A stretch of 15,150 bases of DNA from CAZXMB01 sp964641715 (GTDB taxonomy: Bacteria; Desulfobacterota; BSN033; UBA1163): the NCBI GenBank assembly GCA_964641715.1, contig CAZXMB010000071.1, positions 1 to 15,150 of the forward strand, written 5' to 3'. Shown in pieces: positions 1-6,443 of this stretch (positions are counted from its first letter, which is position 1; each line of letters starts with the position of its first letter). The notes under the pieces were generated by a model. It was given only the letters and a program-made list of their open reading frames with translations, searched no databases and was not told the origin of the DNA. The position numbers and the translations under genes are program-made.

Positions 1-23
1 CTACGACGACTAACCTTTAACCT

Positions 24-42
24 AGATCACACACTGTGATCT
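24..42. promoter_or_regulatory. Palindrome upstream of the lipoprotein gene
   Basis: Two perfect 8-base arms, AGATCACA and TGTGATCT, flank the 3-base centre CAC, ending about 18 bases before the ATG at 61 and just ahead of its ribosome binding site (AGGAGG, about 50-55). It could be an operator or a small 5' leader hairpin. The half-sites are in the opposite order to a classical CRP site, so no regulator is named. Confidence 0.4.
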
Positions 43-60
43 TTATACCAGGAGGGTATT

Positions 61-369
61 ATGAGTAGAAAATGGATTATGATCATCCTTCTGGTTTCCA
101 TCGGCGGGATGGCCATCTTATTATGGGGATGTCCGCCACCGGTTGTCAGCGTGAGACCCCCTGAACCCCGTGTGGAGGTATATGGGCCATCACCCCATCC
201 AGACGCGGTCTGGATTTCGGGCTATTGGCGGCATCGGGGAGGAGAATGGATCTGGGTCCCGGGACACTGGGAAAGGCGGCCGAGGCCTCATTCTGTCTGG
301 GTTCCCGGTCGCTGGGAGCCGAGAAGAGGGGGCTGGGTCTGGCGACCCGGCCACTGGGAATACCGATAG
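61..369 (+). CDS. WXXGXW-repeat lipoprotein
   Basis: A 102-residue predicted secreted lipoprotein. The N-terminus is a lipoprotein signal peptide: a basic start (MSRK), a hydrophobic stretch (about 6-21) and a lipobox-like LWGC with Cys24 as the likely lipidated residue. After a Pro-rich linker, the body is four copies of W-x-x-G-x-W at residues 51-56 (ISGY), 65-70 (VPGH), 80-85 (VPGR) and 94-99 (RPGH), separated by Arg/Gly/Pro-rich linkers. This is the YXWXXGXW/WXXGXW repeat family found on envelope proteins; its molecular role is not established. The start is supported by a strong AGGAGG about 5-6 bases upstream of the ATG. It appears monocistronic, with the Tat gene 74 bases downstream behind a palindrome. 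The family call is firm; function is unknown. Confidence 0.85.
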   Translation: MSRKWIMIILLVSIGGMAILLWGCPPPVVSVRPPEPRVEVYGPSPHPDAVWISGYWRHRGGEWIWVPGHWERRPRPHSVWVPGRWEPRRGGWVWRPGHWEYR

Positions 370-400
370 TCAATCATGAGTTCGGAATTAGGAGTTCGGA

Positions 401-428
401 GTAGGGGCGATTTATGAATCGCCCCTAC
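401..428. repeat. Perfect 12-bp-arm palindromic repeat
   Basis: Arms GTAGGGGCGATT and AATCGCCCCTAC are perfect reverse complements around the loop TATG. It is preceded by a direct repeat of GAGTTCGGA (378-386 and 392-400). It lies between two same-strand genes and resembles dispersed REP-like intergenic palindromes. It would fold into a strong RNA hairpin, but no T-run follows, so it is not a canonical terminator. Confidence 0.75.
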
Positions 429-443
429 AGAATTGGGGGAAAA

Positions 444-734
444 ATGTTCGGTCTGGGCTGGCCAGAGATTCTGGTGATCTTAATAATCCTCTTTTTTCTT
501 TTTGGAGCCAAGAAACTTCCCGCGATCGGTGAAAATCTTGGAAAGACAATCAGGGAATTGAGGACGATTCGCGGTGAGAAGAAATCGGATAAAGGGAAAG
601 AAAGCGGAGGAGAAAAAGGGAATATGCTTTCCGATTTGAAAAAGGAGGTCGAAGAGATTCCGGGTCTGAGGGAAGCCAAAGCGATTAAAGAAACCGCCGA
701 TAAGGTAAAAAATATATCGAAACTTTTAAAATAA
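444..734 (+). CDS. tatA: Sec-independent translocase protein TatA/TatB family
   Basis: A 96-residue membrane protein of the twin-arginine translocase. It shows the standard layout: a very short N-terminus with a conserved polar residue (FGLGWPEI, Glu8), one transmembrane helix (about 8-20, ILVILIILFFLF), the hinge FGAKKLP, then an amphipathic helix (IGENLGKTIRELR) and a charged Lys/Glu-rich tail. TatA forms the pore that moves folded, often cofactor-containing proteins across the membrane. The start is taken at 444 because GGGGGA lies just upstream and the conserved region begins there. An in-frame ATG at 414 sits inside the loop of the palindrome at 401-428 and adds ten uncharacteristic residues. 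TatA and TatB cannot be cleanly separated by eye; no tatC is in the window, so this is a stand-alone tatA-type gene. Confidence 0.85.
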   Translation: MFGLGWPEILVILIILFFLFGAKKLPAIGENLGKTIRELRTIRGEKKSDKGKESGGEKGNMLSDLKKEVEEIPGLREAKAIKETADKVKNISKLLK

Positions 735-769
735 GATTTGCCTCCTTCCTCCATCCTCATTCTATGTGA

Positions 770-2185
770 TTACATTTTTTCCTTCCATTCCGTGTGGAAA
801 ATTCCCTCTCGATCGATTCGCCGGTAGGTGTGAGCCCCGAAATAGTCGCGCTGGGCCTGAATCAAATTGGCTGGCAATCGTGAGCTTCGCCAGGAATCGA
901 AATACGCCAAAGAAGCACTCATCGCCGGAACCGGAACGGCCAGCCGGATGGCTGTTTCAACGACATGCCTCCAGACCTCCTGTCGCTGGTGGAGGGCTTC
1001 CCGGAAGAAAGGAGCCAAGATCAGATTTAGAAGTTCCGGGTTCTCCCGGTAGGCTCTGGAGACATCATCCAGGAATCGAGCCCGAATGATACATCCACCG
1101 CGCCAGATTCGCGCGATTTCGGCCAAGTTTAAATGGTAGTGGTATTCAGAGCTGGCGGCCCGAAGAAGAGCCAACCCTTGGGCATAGGAGCATATTTTCG
1201 AGGCATAGAGGGCATCCGCAACTTCTTCAGTCAACACCATTCGGTCAACGGGGTGAGACGAAGAGGACACGGGAAAAGCCGCTGAGGCTTTCTCGCGTTC
1301 CCTTTTGAAGACAGAAAGATTTCTTGCCTCCACTGCCGCATTAATCGTCGGAATGGGAATTCCTAAATCGAAGGCATTCTGGCTGGTCCACTTCCCTGTC
1401 CCTTTTTGACCGGCGGAATCAAGAATCCTGTCGACCAAGGGTTGACCCGTTTCCCCGTCTATTACTGTAAAGATGTCAGAGGTAATTTCCATCAGATATG
1501 AAGAGAGGGGCCCTTTACTCCACCGTGAGAAGGCATGATGGAGCTCTTCGGCAGACAGGCCGAGTCCACGGCGGAGAATATCATAGGCCTCGGCAATGAG
1601 TTGCATGTCCCCATATTCAATTGCGTTATGGATCATCTTAACATAATGTCCAGAGCCCCTGGGACCGATATAAGTTCCACAAGGTTCCCCGTCGACCTTT
1701 GCGGCAATGGCCTTCACGATAGGTTCAATGAGACCATAGGCCCCGGGAGAACCGCCGGGCATCATGCTCGGCCCTTTGAGAGCTCCTTCCTCCCCGCCCG
1801 AAATTCCTGTACCGATGTAAAGATATCCTTTTGATTCAACCTCTTTTGAACGCCGTTCCGTATCTTGAAAAAAAGAATTCCCTCCGTCGATGATGAGATC
1901 ACCCCGCTCCAGGAGAGGCATGAGTTGAGAGATCATTTCATCGACCGGCGGGCCCGCCTTCACCATAAGGAGAATCTTTCGCGGCCTTCTGAGCGGGGCA
2001 ACCAGATCTTTCAATGAATAAACAGCCTTAATCTCTTTGCCTGCGGCCTTTTCCTTGATAAAAGCATCCGTAACGGCTCTCGTGCGGTTGTAAATGGCAA
2101 CCTTGAGACCATTTCGCTCCATATTCAGAACCAGGTTCTGCCCCATGACGGCCAGTCCGATTAACCCAATATCGTAGCGTTCCAT
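770..2185 (-). CDS. gnd: 6-phosphogluconate dehydrogenase, decarboxylating
   Basis: A 471-residue enzyme of usual length for the long (E. coli-type) family. It oxidatively decarboxylates 6-phosphogluconate to ribulose 5-phosphate with NAD(P)+ in the cytosol. Visible signatures: the N-terminal Rossmann dinucleotide motif GLIGLAVMGQN (7-17) followed by YNRT (32-35), the substrate-binding block GISGGEEGALKGPSMMPGG (127-145), and the catalytic region HYVKMIHNAIEYGDMQ containing Lys183 and Glu190 (180-195). The C-terminal all-helical domain ends in the Arg/His tail (RRIDREGIFHTEW) that reaches into the partner subunit. The ATG at 2185 has GGAGG upstream and lies 23 bases after the stop of the FGGY kinase, so the two are probably co-transcribed. 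The pairing suggests conversion of gluconate to ribulose 5-phosphate. It converges on the Tat gene with a 35-base gap and no clear terminator. Confidence 0.95.
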   Translation of the reverse strand: MERYDIGLIGLAVMGQNLVLNMERNGLKVAIYNRTRAVTDAFIKEKAAGKEIKAVYSLKDLVAPLRRPRKILLMVKAGPPVDEMISQLMPLLERGDLIIDGGNSFFQDTERRSKEVESKGYLYIGTGISGGEEGALKGPSMMPGGSPGAYGLIEPIVKAIAAKVDGEPCGTYIGPRGSGHYVKMIHNAIEYGDMQLIAEAYDILRRGLGLSAEELHHAFSRWSKGPLSSYLMEITSDIFTVIDGETGQPLVDRILDSAGQKGTGKWTSQNAFDLGIPIPTINAAVEARNLSVFKREREKASAAFPVSSSSHPVDRMVLTEEVADALYASKICSYAQGLALLRAASSEYHYHLNLAEIARIWRGGCIIRARFLDDVSRAYRENPELLNLILAPFFREALHQRQEVWRHVVETAIRLAVPVPAMSASLAYFDSWRSSRLPANLIQAQRDYFGAHTYRRIDREGIFHTEWKEKM

Positions 2186-2208
2186 AGGCTTGCCTCCATC
2201 CTCTCACC

Positions 2209-3708
2209 TCAACCTTTGACCAGTTTTTCATAAAGCGCTTTCTGACGTTCAATGGCTTTCCGGTAGCGTTCATGATGCCCGGAATCCGGATCAAAGACCG
2301 GCCCGACGAAGTCAGGTGCCTCCCTGAGACTCTTAAGAATGCCAAGTGCCTGCAGTGCCAGAAGGGCAGATCCTCTTCCGGAGGCCTCCTGAACCTCTGA
2401 AATGGCCACCGGCCGGCCCAGGGTATCGGCCATGATTTGAAGCCAGGAGGGAGAATGAAGCAGAGCCCCGCCCCCTGCAACTATTTGAGGCTCAGATGGC
2501 AGGATCTGACGTAAGAGTTCGAACACAATCGCAATCCGATAAGCCACTGCTTCTAAGCCAGCCCTGAGAATGTCGAGAGGGGTTGTGGCCAGAGAAAGGC
2601 CATGAATGGTCGCTCGTGTATGGCCCGCCCAGCCAGGAGCTCTTTCCCCGGCCAAGAAGGGAAGAATGGTGAGGCCATGACCATCGGGTTCCATTTTGGC
2701 TAAAGCCTGCTCGACTTCTGACCAATTTCGAAGGTTCAGTCTTTCTGTGAGCCACGAGAAGAGACTTCCCCCCTCACTCAATGCCCCTCCCGGGAGAGAC
2801 CGACGGCTATCCACCCGGTAACACCAGAGGCCTTCAGGGATATGAGAAATCGGAAAGTCAACAACCGCACGAAGGGCACTCGTCGTTCCAACCGTCAGGG
2901 CAACCCGTTCAGGAGATATGCACCCGCTTCCGATATTTGCAGCGGCACCGTCCCCTATTGCCGGGAACCAGGGAATATCTTGCAGGGCAGGCCAGCGGCG
3001 GGCAAACTCAGGACGGAGTCCCCTCCGGAAATGGCTGGAATCCACAAGAGGAGAGAGCTGGTCCTTCCTGATTGGAAGACCTTCCAGGAGACCTCCGTCC
3101 CACACCAGATCATGTCGATTGAGCAGTCCTGACCAAGAAGCAACGGAGTAACTGACAGCGCACTCACCGAATAGTTTTAAGTCCAGATATTCTCCAATCG
3201 ATATCCACCGGGACACCTGTCTGAAGAGATCGGATTTGGCCTTGGCAAACCACCGAAGATAAGCAGGAAGGTAGCAAGGATGGAAATGACAGCCTGTCCG
3301 CTCATGAATGATTGATTCGTCAAACTCTGCTCGAAGCAGAGGGATCTCGCCATAGGCCCGTGTATCTGCATAGGTGGTCACAGGAGTGACGGCCTGGTAA
3401 GAGGAATTTACACCGAGGACATTGCCGACAAATGTACAGGAGGCTACCCCTGCAATCCTCCGGCTCAAGGAAGCGGCCTGTTCAATGATCGAGTCGATGC
3501 ACTTCCAGGTGGAATCGAGAATGAGATCCGAATCAATCTCAGAAGCTCCCTCAGGTGTTGTTTTGATCTGAAGAGGCGTGCGGGCCTCCCTTCCTTCAAC
3601 GGCACGGCCAAAGCGGTCAAAAAGAGAGGCCCGTATGGCTGAGGTGCCGATGTCGATAGAAAGGATGAATGGGAAATCAGCCCGCTTTGATGTGATGGAG
3701 GACATCAT
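2209..3708 (-). CDS. gntK: FGGY-family carbohydrate kinase, probable gluconokinase
   Basis: A 499-residue sugar kinase with the FGGY two-lobed ATPase fold. Phosphate-1 loop SIDIGTSAIRASLFD at 17-31; catalytic base Asp253 in AIGDGAAANIGSG (250-262); phosphate-2 region LTVGTTSALRAVV (271-283); adenosine loop AGGGALLHSPSW in the C-terminal lobe. The segments VTTYADTRA, RTGCHFHPCYLPAYLRW and the acidic GASEID near residue 55 recall the gluconate-kinase branch rather than xylulokinase or glycerokinase. Location directly upstream of 6-phosphogluconate dehydrogenase (23 bases) supports gluconate as substrate: ATP + gluconate to 6-phosphogluconate. Substrate is inferred from context and resemblance. 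The gene opens with two Met codons (3708 and 3705) after an AT-rich stretch with no obvious Shine-Dalgarno sequence, so the exact start is uncertain by a few residues. Confidence 0.82.
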   Translation of the reverse strand: MMSSITSKRADFPFILSIDIGTSAIRASLFDRFGRAVEGREARTPLQIKTTPEGASEIDSDLILDSTWKCIDSIIEQAASLSRRIAGVASCTFVGNVLGVNSSYQAVTPVTTYADTRAYGEIPLLRAEFDESIIHERTGCHFHPCYLPAYLRWFAKAKSDLFRQVSRWISIGEYLDLKLFGECAVSYSVASWSGLLNRHDLVWDGGLLEGLPIRKDQLSPLVDSSHFRRGLRPEFARRWPALQDIPWFPAIGDGAAANIGSGCISPERVALTVGTTSALRAVVDFPISHIPEGLWCYRVDSRRSLPGGALSEGGSLFSWLTERLNLRNWSEVEQALAKMEPDGHGLTILPFLAGERAPGWAGHTRATIHGLSLATTPLDILRAGLEAVAYRIAIVFELLRQILPSEPQIVAGGGALLHSPSWLQIMADTLGRPVAISEVQEASGRGSALLALQALGILKSLREAPDFVGPVFDPDSGHHERYRKAIERQKALYEKLVKG

Positions 3709-3925
3709 TGTAAAATAATAGCATATTTAATTCTAAAGATAAAAATTGGGTCTCGCACTTTTTCATTCCACCCGGAAAGATATCGGGCACAACCATCGCC
3801 TGAGACCGGAGGTTAACTCATCCCCCATCATTTCTCCATAACTATTTTGTTGACGATTTTTTCGTTAAAAGATATTCTTTCAATTAAATTTAAATTACAT
3901 ACAAATAGGATCAGGAGGTGAAGAG
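3709..3925. other. Divergent promoter region between kinase/gnd and panB/kinase operons
   Basis: This 217-base spacer separates the minus-strand kinase-gnd pair from the plus-strand panB-kinase pair. Both flanks are AT-rich. The right half holds a recognisable sigma70-type promoter (3850-3878). The left half (3709-3750) has TATGCT and TATTAT hexamers on the minus strand that could serve as a -10, without a convincing -35. I see no gene or strong inverted repeat here. Confidence 0.5.
3850..3878 (+). promoter_or_regulatory. Sigma70-type promoter for panB-kinase operon
   Basis: TTGACG (3850-3855, five of six to the -35 consensus) is followed by exactly 17 bases and TATTCT (3873-3878, four of six to the -10 consensus). 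Transcription would start near 3885, giving a leader of about 40 bases with AGGAGGTG (3913-3920) ahead of the ATG at 3926. Confidence 0.5.
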
Positions 3926-4774
3926 ATGAAGAAGAAAGTAACGCGATTCGATCTTCAGAATATGAAGGGTTCCGGGAAAAAGGCGGTGTGGGTGACGGCC
4001 TATGATTACTGGACAGCCCAGTTTGCGGAGCAGGCAGGCATGGATATGATTCTGGTGGGCGATTCTCTCGGGATGTGTATCTACGGTTATGAAGGGACTA
4101 TTCCCGTCACCATGGATCAGTGCATCTATCATTCAGAGGCGGTGCGGAGGGGTGCCCCCAATACCTTTGTCATCGGGGATATGCCTTTTCTTTCCTATCA
4201 GGTCAACATCGACGAGGCTGTTCGAAATGCAGGCCGTTTTTTCAAAGAGGCAAGGGTCGACGCTGTCAAGCTTGAGGGGGGCCGGAGGGTCTGTCCACAG
4301 ATCAGAGCCATTTGCGATGGAGGGATGCTCATCATGGGCCACATTGGCCTCACCCCACAGAGTTCGGGTCAGCTGGGTGGATTTAAAGCTCAGGGAAGGA
4401 CAGCCGACGCAGCACTGGAGTTGATCGAGGATGCCAGAGCCCTTCAAAAGGCGGGGGCTTTCTCCCTCCTCGTGGAGGCGGTTCCGCCGGAGGTTTGCAA
4501 GATCATTCGAGACGATTTGACCATTCCGGTTTACAGCATTGGAGCCGGGGTTGATGCGGATGGGCAGGTGATGATCTGTAGCGATATTCTGGGAATCTTT
4601 CAGGCCTTCACCGCAAAGTTTGTAAAGAAGTACGCAAATCTGGGAGCGGAGATGTTGAGGGCCATGGAGGCTTACGCAGAGGATGTGAGAAAGGGAGCGT
4701 TTCCAGAATCCCAGCACACTTACAATATGCTCGAAGGGGAACTGCCGAAATTGAAGGCCGCTCTGAAAAAGTAA
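3926..4774 (+). CDS. panB: PanB family: 3-methyl-2-oxobutanoate hydroxymethyltransferase
   Basis: A 282-residue (beta/alpha)8 enzyme. In the known family it transfers a hydroxymethyl group from 5,10-methylene-tetrahydrofolate to 2-oxoisovalerate, making ketopantoate for pantothenate and CoA. Canonical features: TAYDY (24-28), GDSLGM with metal ligand Asp46, GDMPF with Asp85, KLEGG with Glu117, MGHIGLTPQS (137-146), the VEAVPPE block with Glu184 and SIGAG...DGQ (204-214). By comparison with E. coli PanB as remembered, the Mg2+ ligands and catalytic Glu are intact. It is about 20 residues longer at the C-terminus, ending in a Lys-rich helix. AGGAGGTG precedes the ATG. The context is odd: panC and panD are absent, and the stop is followed after one base by an FGGY kinase gene, so a catabolic aldol role on a different substrate is possible. 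Family call is firm; physiological role is open. Confidence 0.9.
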   Translation: MKKKVTRFDLQNMKGSGKKAVWVTAYDYWTAQFAEQAGMDMILVGDSLGMCIYGYEGTIPVTMDQCIYHSEAVRRGAPNTFVIGDMPFLSYQVNIDEAVRNAGRFFKEARVDAVKLEGGRRVCPQIRAICDGGMLIMGHIGLTPQSSGQLGGFKAQGRTADAALELIEDARALQKAGAFSLLVEAVPPEVCKIIRDDLTIPVYSIGAGVDADGQVMICSDILGIFQAFTAKFVKKYANLGAEMLRAMEAYAEDVRKGAFPESQHTYNMLEGELPKLKAALKK

Positions 4775-4775
4775 T

Positions 4776-6143
4776 ATGGAAAGAGACATTCTGGCTATCG
4801 ACGTTGGGACCACCGCTTTCAAGATAGGCGTCTTCAGCCCTGATCTTGAAAAGAGATATGAGACTTCCAGAGACTATGCGATCAACCTATATGATCGCGG
4901 AAAGGCGGATATCGAACCTGAGAAGTGGTGGCTTGCCCTCAAAGATTGCTGTGATGAAATCAAACCCTATCTGTCCAGGGTGGGGGTGGTCTCTTTTTCC
5001 GTGACGACCCCTGGATTACTACCCATGGGAGAGGACGGCACAGCTTTGGGCCCTGCCATTCTGATGCTGGACTGCCGCTCTCATAAACAGGCAAGAGAGA
5101 TACGGCAAGGGGTAGGAGAGGAAAGGTTCCTCAAAGAAACCTGTAACCTGCCAGTCTCGGGTGGCTCCTCTCTCTGTTCCATCTTATGGATTCGCGAAAA
5201 TCAGCCCCATATCTGGAAGCGGGCAGCCAAATTCGGCCATACCAATACCTATATGGTCAAGCGCTTCACAGGGGAATGGGCTATCGATCCCTCTACGACT
5301 TCGATCACAGGTCTTTACAATACCGCCCGGCACGACCTGACCTGGAATCGAAATGTCCTGTCCATAGCAGAGATACCTGAAGAGAAACTTCCCCCGCTGA
5401 AGCAGTCTTATCATAAAGCGGGTTCAATCTTACCCGAAACCGCTTCGGAGCTGGGGTTGCCAGAGGATTGTGATGTTCTCTGCGGAGGCAATGATGCCGT
5501 CCTGGCTGCCCTCTCAGGAGGATTCACCGCACCCGGAGATATTAATTTCATCTGCGGAACATGTGAGATCACGAATGTGTGTGTGGACAGACCCGTGAGC
5601 TCCAGAAATTTTAATGTTCGGTGTCATGTCATTCCTGACCGATGGGTCACCTTCTTTGTCCTCAATACGGGAGGGCTGGCCCTGGAATGGTTTCATTCCG
5701 TATTCTGCCGGGAGATGACCACCGACCAATTTTATAATGACTATATTCCAGCGGTTCTTGAAAATTTTCTTAACCACCATGAGACAGAGAGTCTGGAGGC
5801 GGATCTGCCCGAATACGTCCCTTATCTTCAGGGATGCCGCTACAGCCTTGAACAGATGACGGCCAGCTTTTCAGGTTTAACTTTGGAGACGACACGCGAG
5901 AAGATCCTCCTGGGATTGGTCAGAGGGAATGCGATTTACCACCGTGACCATCTAAGAGAGGTAGCAGGCCTGGTTAAAATAAACAAAATTGTGATGACCA
6001 CAGGAGGTGGCGCAAAGATCAGGGGTTTCCTGGAGGCGAAGAAGCGATGGGCAGGTGATTTCGAGTTCAGGTATCAAGATCAATCCTCCCTTTTGGGAGC
6101 GGCGATGTTAGGTCAGTTTTATCAGACGAAGAGATATAGATAA
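4776..6143 (+). CDS. FGGY-family carbohydrate kinase, substrate unknown
   Basis: A 455-residue sugar/polyol kinase, slightly short for the FGGY family (about 480-520). Phosphate-1 loop AIDVGTTAFKIGVFS at 7-21; catalytic Asp240 in CGGNDAVLAALSGG (236-249); phosphate-2 loop FICGTCEITN (258-267); adenosine loop TTGGGAKIRGF near the C-terminus, followed by SSLLGAAMLG. The substrate pocket is not diagnostic to me: it is xylulokinase-like but lacks the WDQR-type substrate motif (LDCRSHKQA occurs at the comparable place, 99-107). Its ATG starts one base after the panB stop, with no Shine-Dalgarno of its own beyond the end of panB, implying translational coupling and a shared pathway. The likely role is phosphorylation of a sugar or sugar alcohol whose product or precursor is handled by the PanB-family enzyme. 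That link is inference. Confidence 0.85.
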   Translation: MERDILAIDVGTTAFKIGVFSPDLEKRYETSRDYAINLYDRGKADIEPEKWWLALKDCCDEIKPYLSRVGVVSFSVTTPGLLPMGEDGTALGPAILMLDCRSHKQAREIRQGVGEERFLKETCNLPVSGGSSLCSILWIRENQPHIWKRAAKFGHTNTYMVKRFTGEWAIDPSTTSITGLYNTARHDLTWNRNVLSIAEIPEEKLPPLKQSYHKAGSILPETASELGLPEDCDVLCGGNDAVLAALSGGFTAPGDINFICGTCEITNVCVDRPVSSRNFNVRCHVIPDRWVTFFVLNTGGLALEWFHSVFCREMTTDQFYNDYIPAVLENFLNHHETESLEADLPEYVPYLQGCRYSLEQMTASFSGLTLETTREKILLGLVRGNAIYHRDHLREVAGLVKINKIVMTTGGGAKIRGFLEAKKRWAGDFEFRYQDQSSLLGAAMLGQFYQTKRYR

Positions 6144-6148
6144 ATTTA

Positions 6149-6265
6149 GGAGGAAGAAATGAGAGAAATTACCTGGATGAGCATGATGCGGTTAATCGCA
6201 CGGCCATCGCACTGACAGAAAAAGGGCTCGCCTTTATCGCCGCATGGAACCTGCATCGAAAATAG
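6149..6265 (+). pseudogene. Possible remnant of a third operon gene (aborted small ORF)
   Basis: Five bases after the kinase stop there is a textbook ribosome binding site (TTAGGAGGAAGAA) and an ATG at 6159, but the frame ends after 18 codons at TGA 6213-6215. A second frame through the same DNA stays open to TAG 6263-6265 and reads protein-like (NYLDEHDAVNRTAIALTEKG from 6167, then LAFIAAWNLHRK). A shift between the two frames near 6164-6180 would join them. This suggests a decayed or truncated third gene of the panB-kinase operon, or a genuine tiny peptide. I do not recognise the sequence, and a frame of this length can occur by chance. Confidence 0.3.
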
Positions 6266-6312
6266 ATCTGTGCAATAAATTCCATCAAAAAATATTCGAA
6301 GTTTCTTGGACT

Positions 6313-6406
6313 GTCATCCTGAACCATACCCTGAACTCGTTTCATGGGTCGTTTTAGGATCTCACCCCACGGGCAAAACGAGATGCTGAACCAAGTTCAG
6401 CATGAC
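6313..6406. repeat. MITE-like palindromic intergenic element
   Basis: Terminal arms GTCATCCTGAAC (6313-6324) and GTTCAGCATGAC (6395-6406) are inverted repeats matching 11 of 12 over a 94-base span. The right end also contains its own hairpin: ATGCTGAAC, loop CAA, GTTCAGCAT (6383-6403). Nothing inside is coding. It sits in the convergent gap, where it may also act as a weak bidirectional transcription barrier, though no T-run follows the hairpin. It resembles the dispersed GTCAT-CCTGAA repeats common in anaerobe genomes (recollection, not searched). Confidence 0.55.
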
Positions 6407-6443
6407 TCTTGTTTATACGCTCTGCGCTATGCCCTATGCGTCT

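Larger units (their letters stand above)
6144..6443. other. 300-base convergent intergenic gap
   Basis: This gap lies between the converging panB-kinase pair and the DapA-family gene. It holds an aborted small reading frame behind an excellent ribosome binding site (6149-6265) and a MITE-like palindromic element (6313-6406), each listed separately. Between 6266 and 6312 and between 6407 and 6443 I see nothing recognisable. Confidence 0.6.

Noticed and set aside
24..42. CRP/FNR-type binding site
   Set aside because: The half-sites are TCACA then TGTGA with a 3-base centre, the reverse order and wrong spacing for TGTGA-N6-TCACA; kept only as a generic palindrome.
735..769. Rho-independent terminator between the Tat gene and gnd
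   Set aside because: ATGT-GATT-ACAT before a T-run (just inside the gnd end) has only a four-base AT-rich stem, too weak to call.
4133..4822. 229-residue minus-strand frame opposite panB
   Set aside because: It is antisense to an unambiguous panB gene and has no motif of its own.
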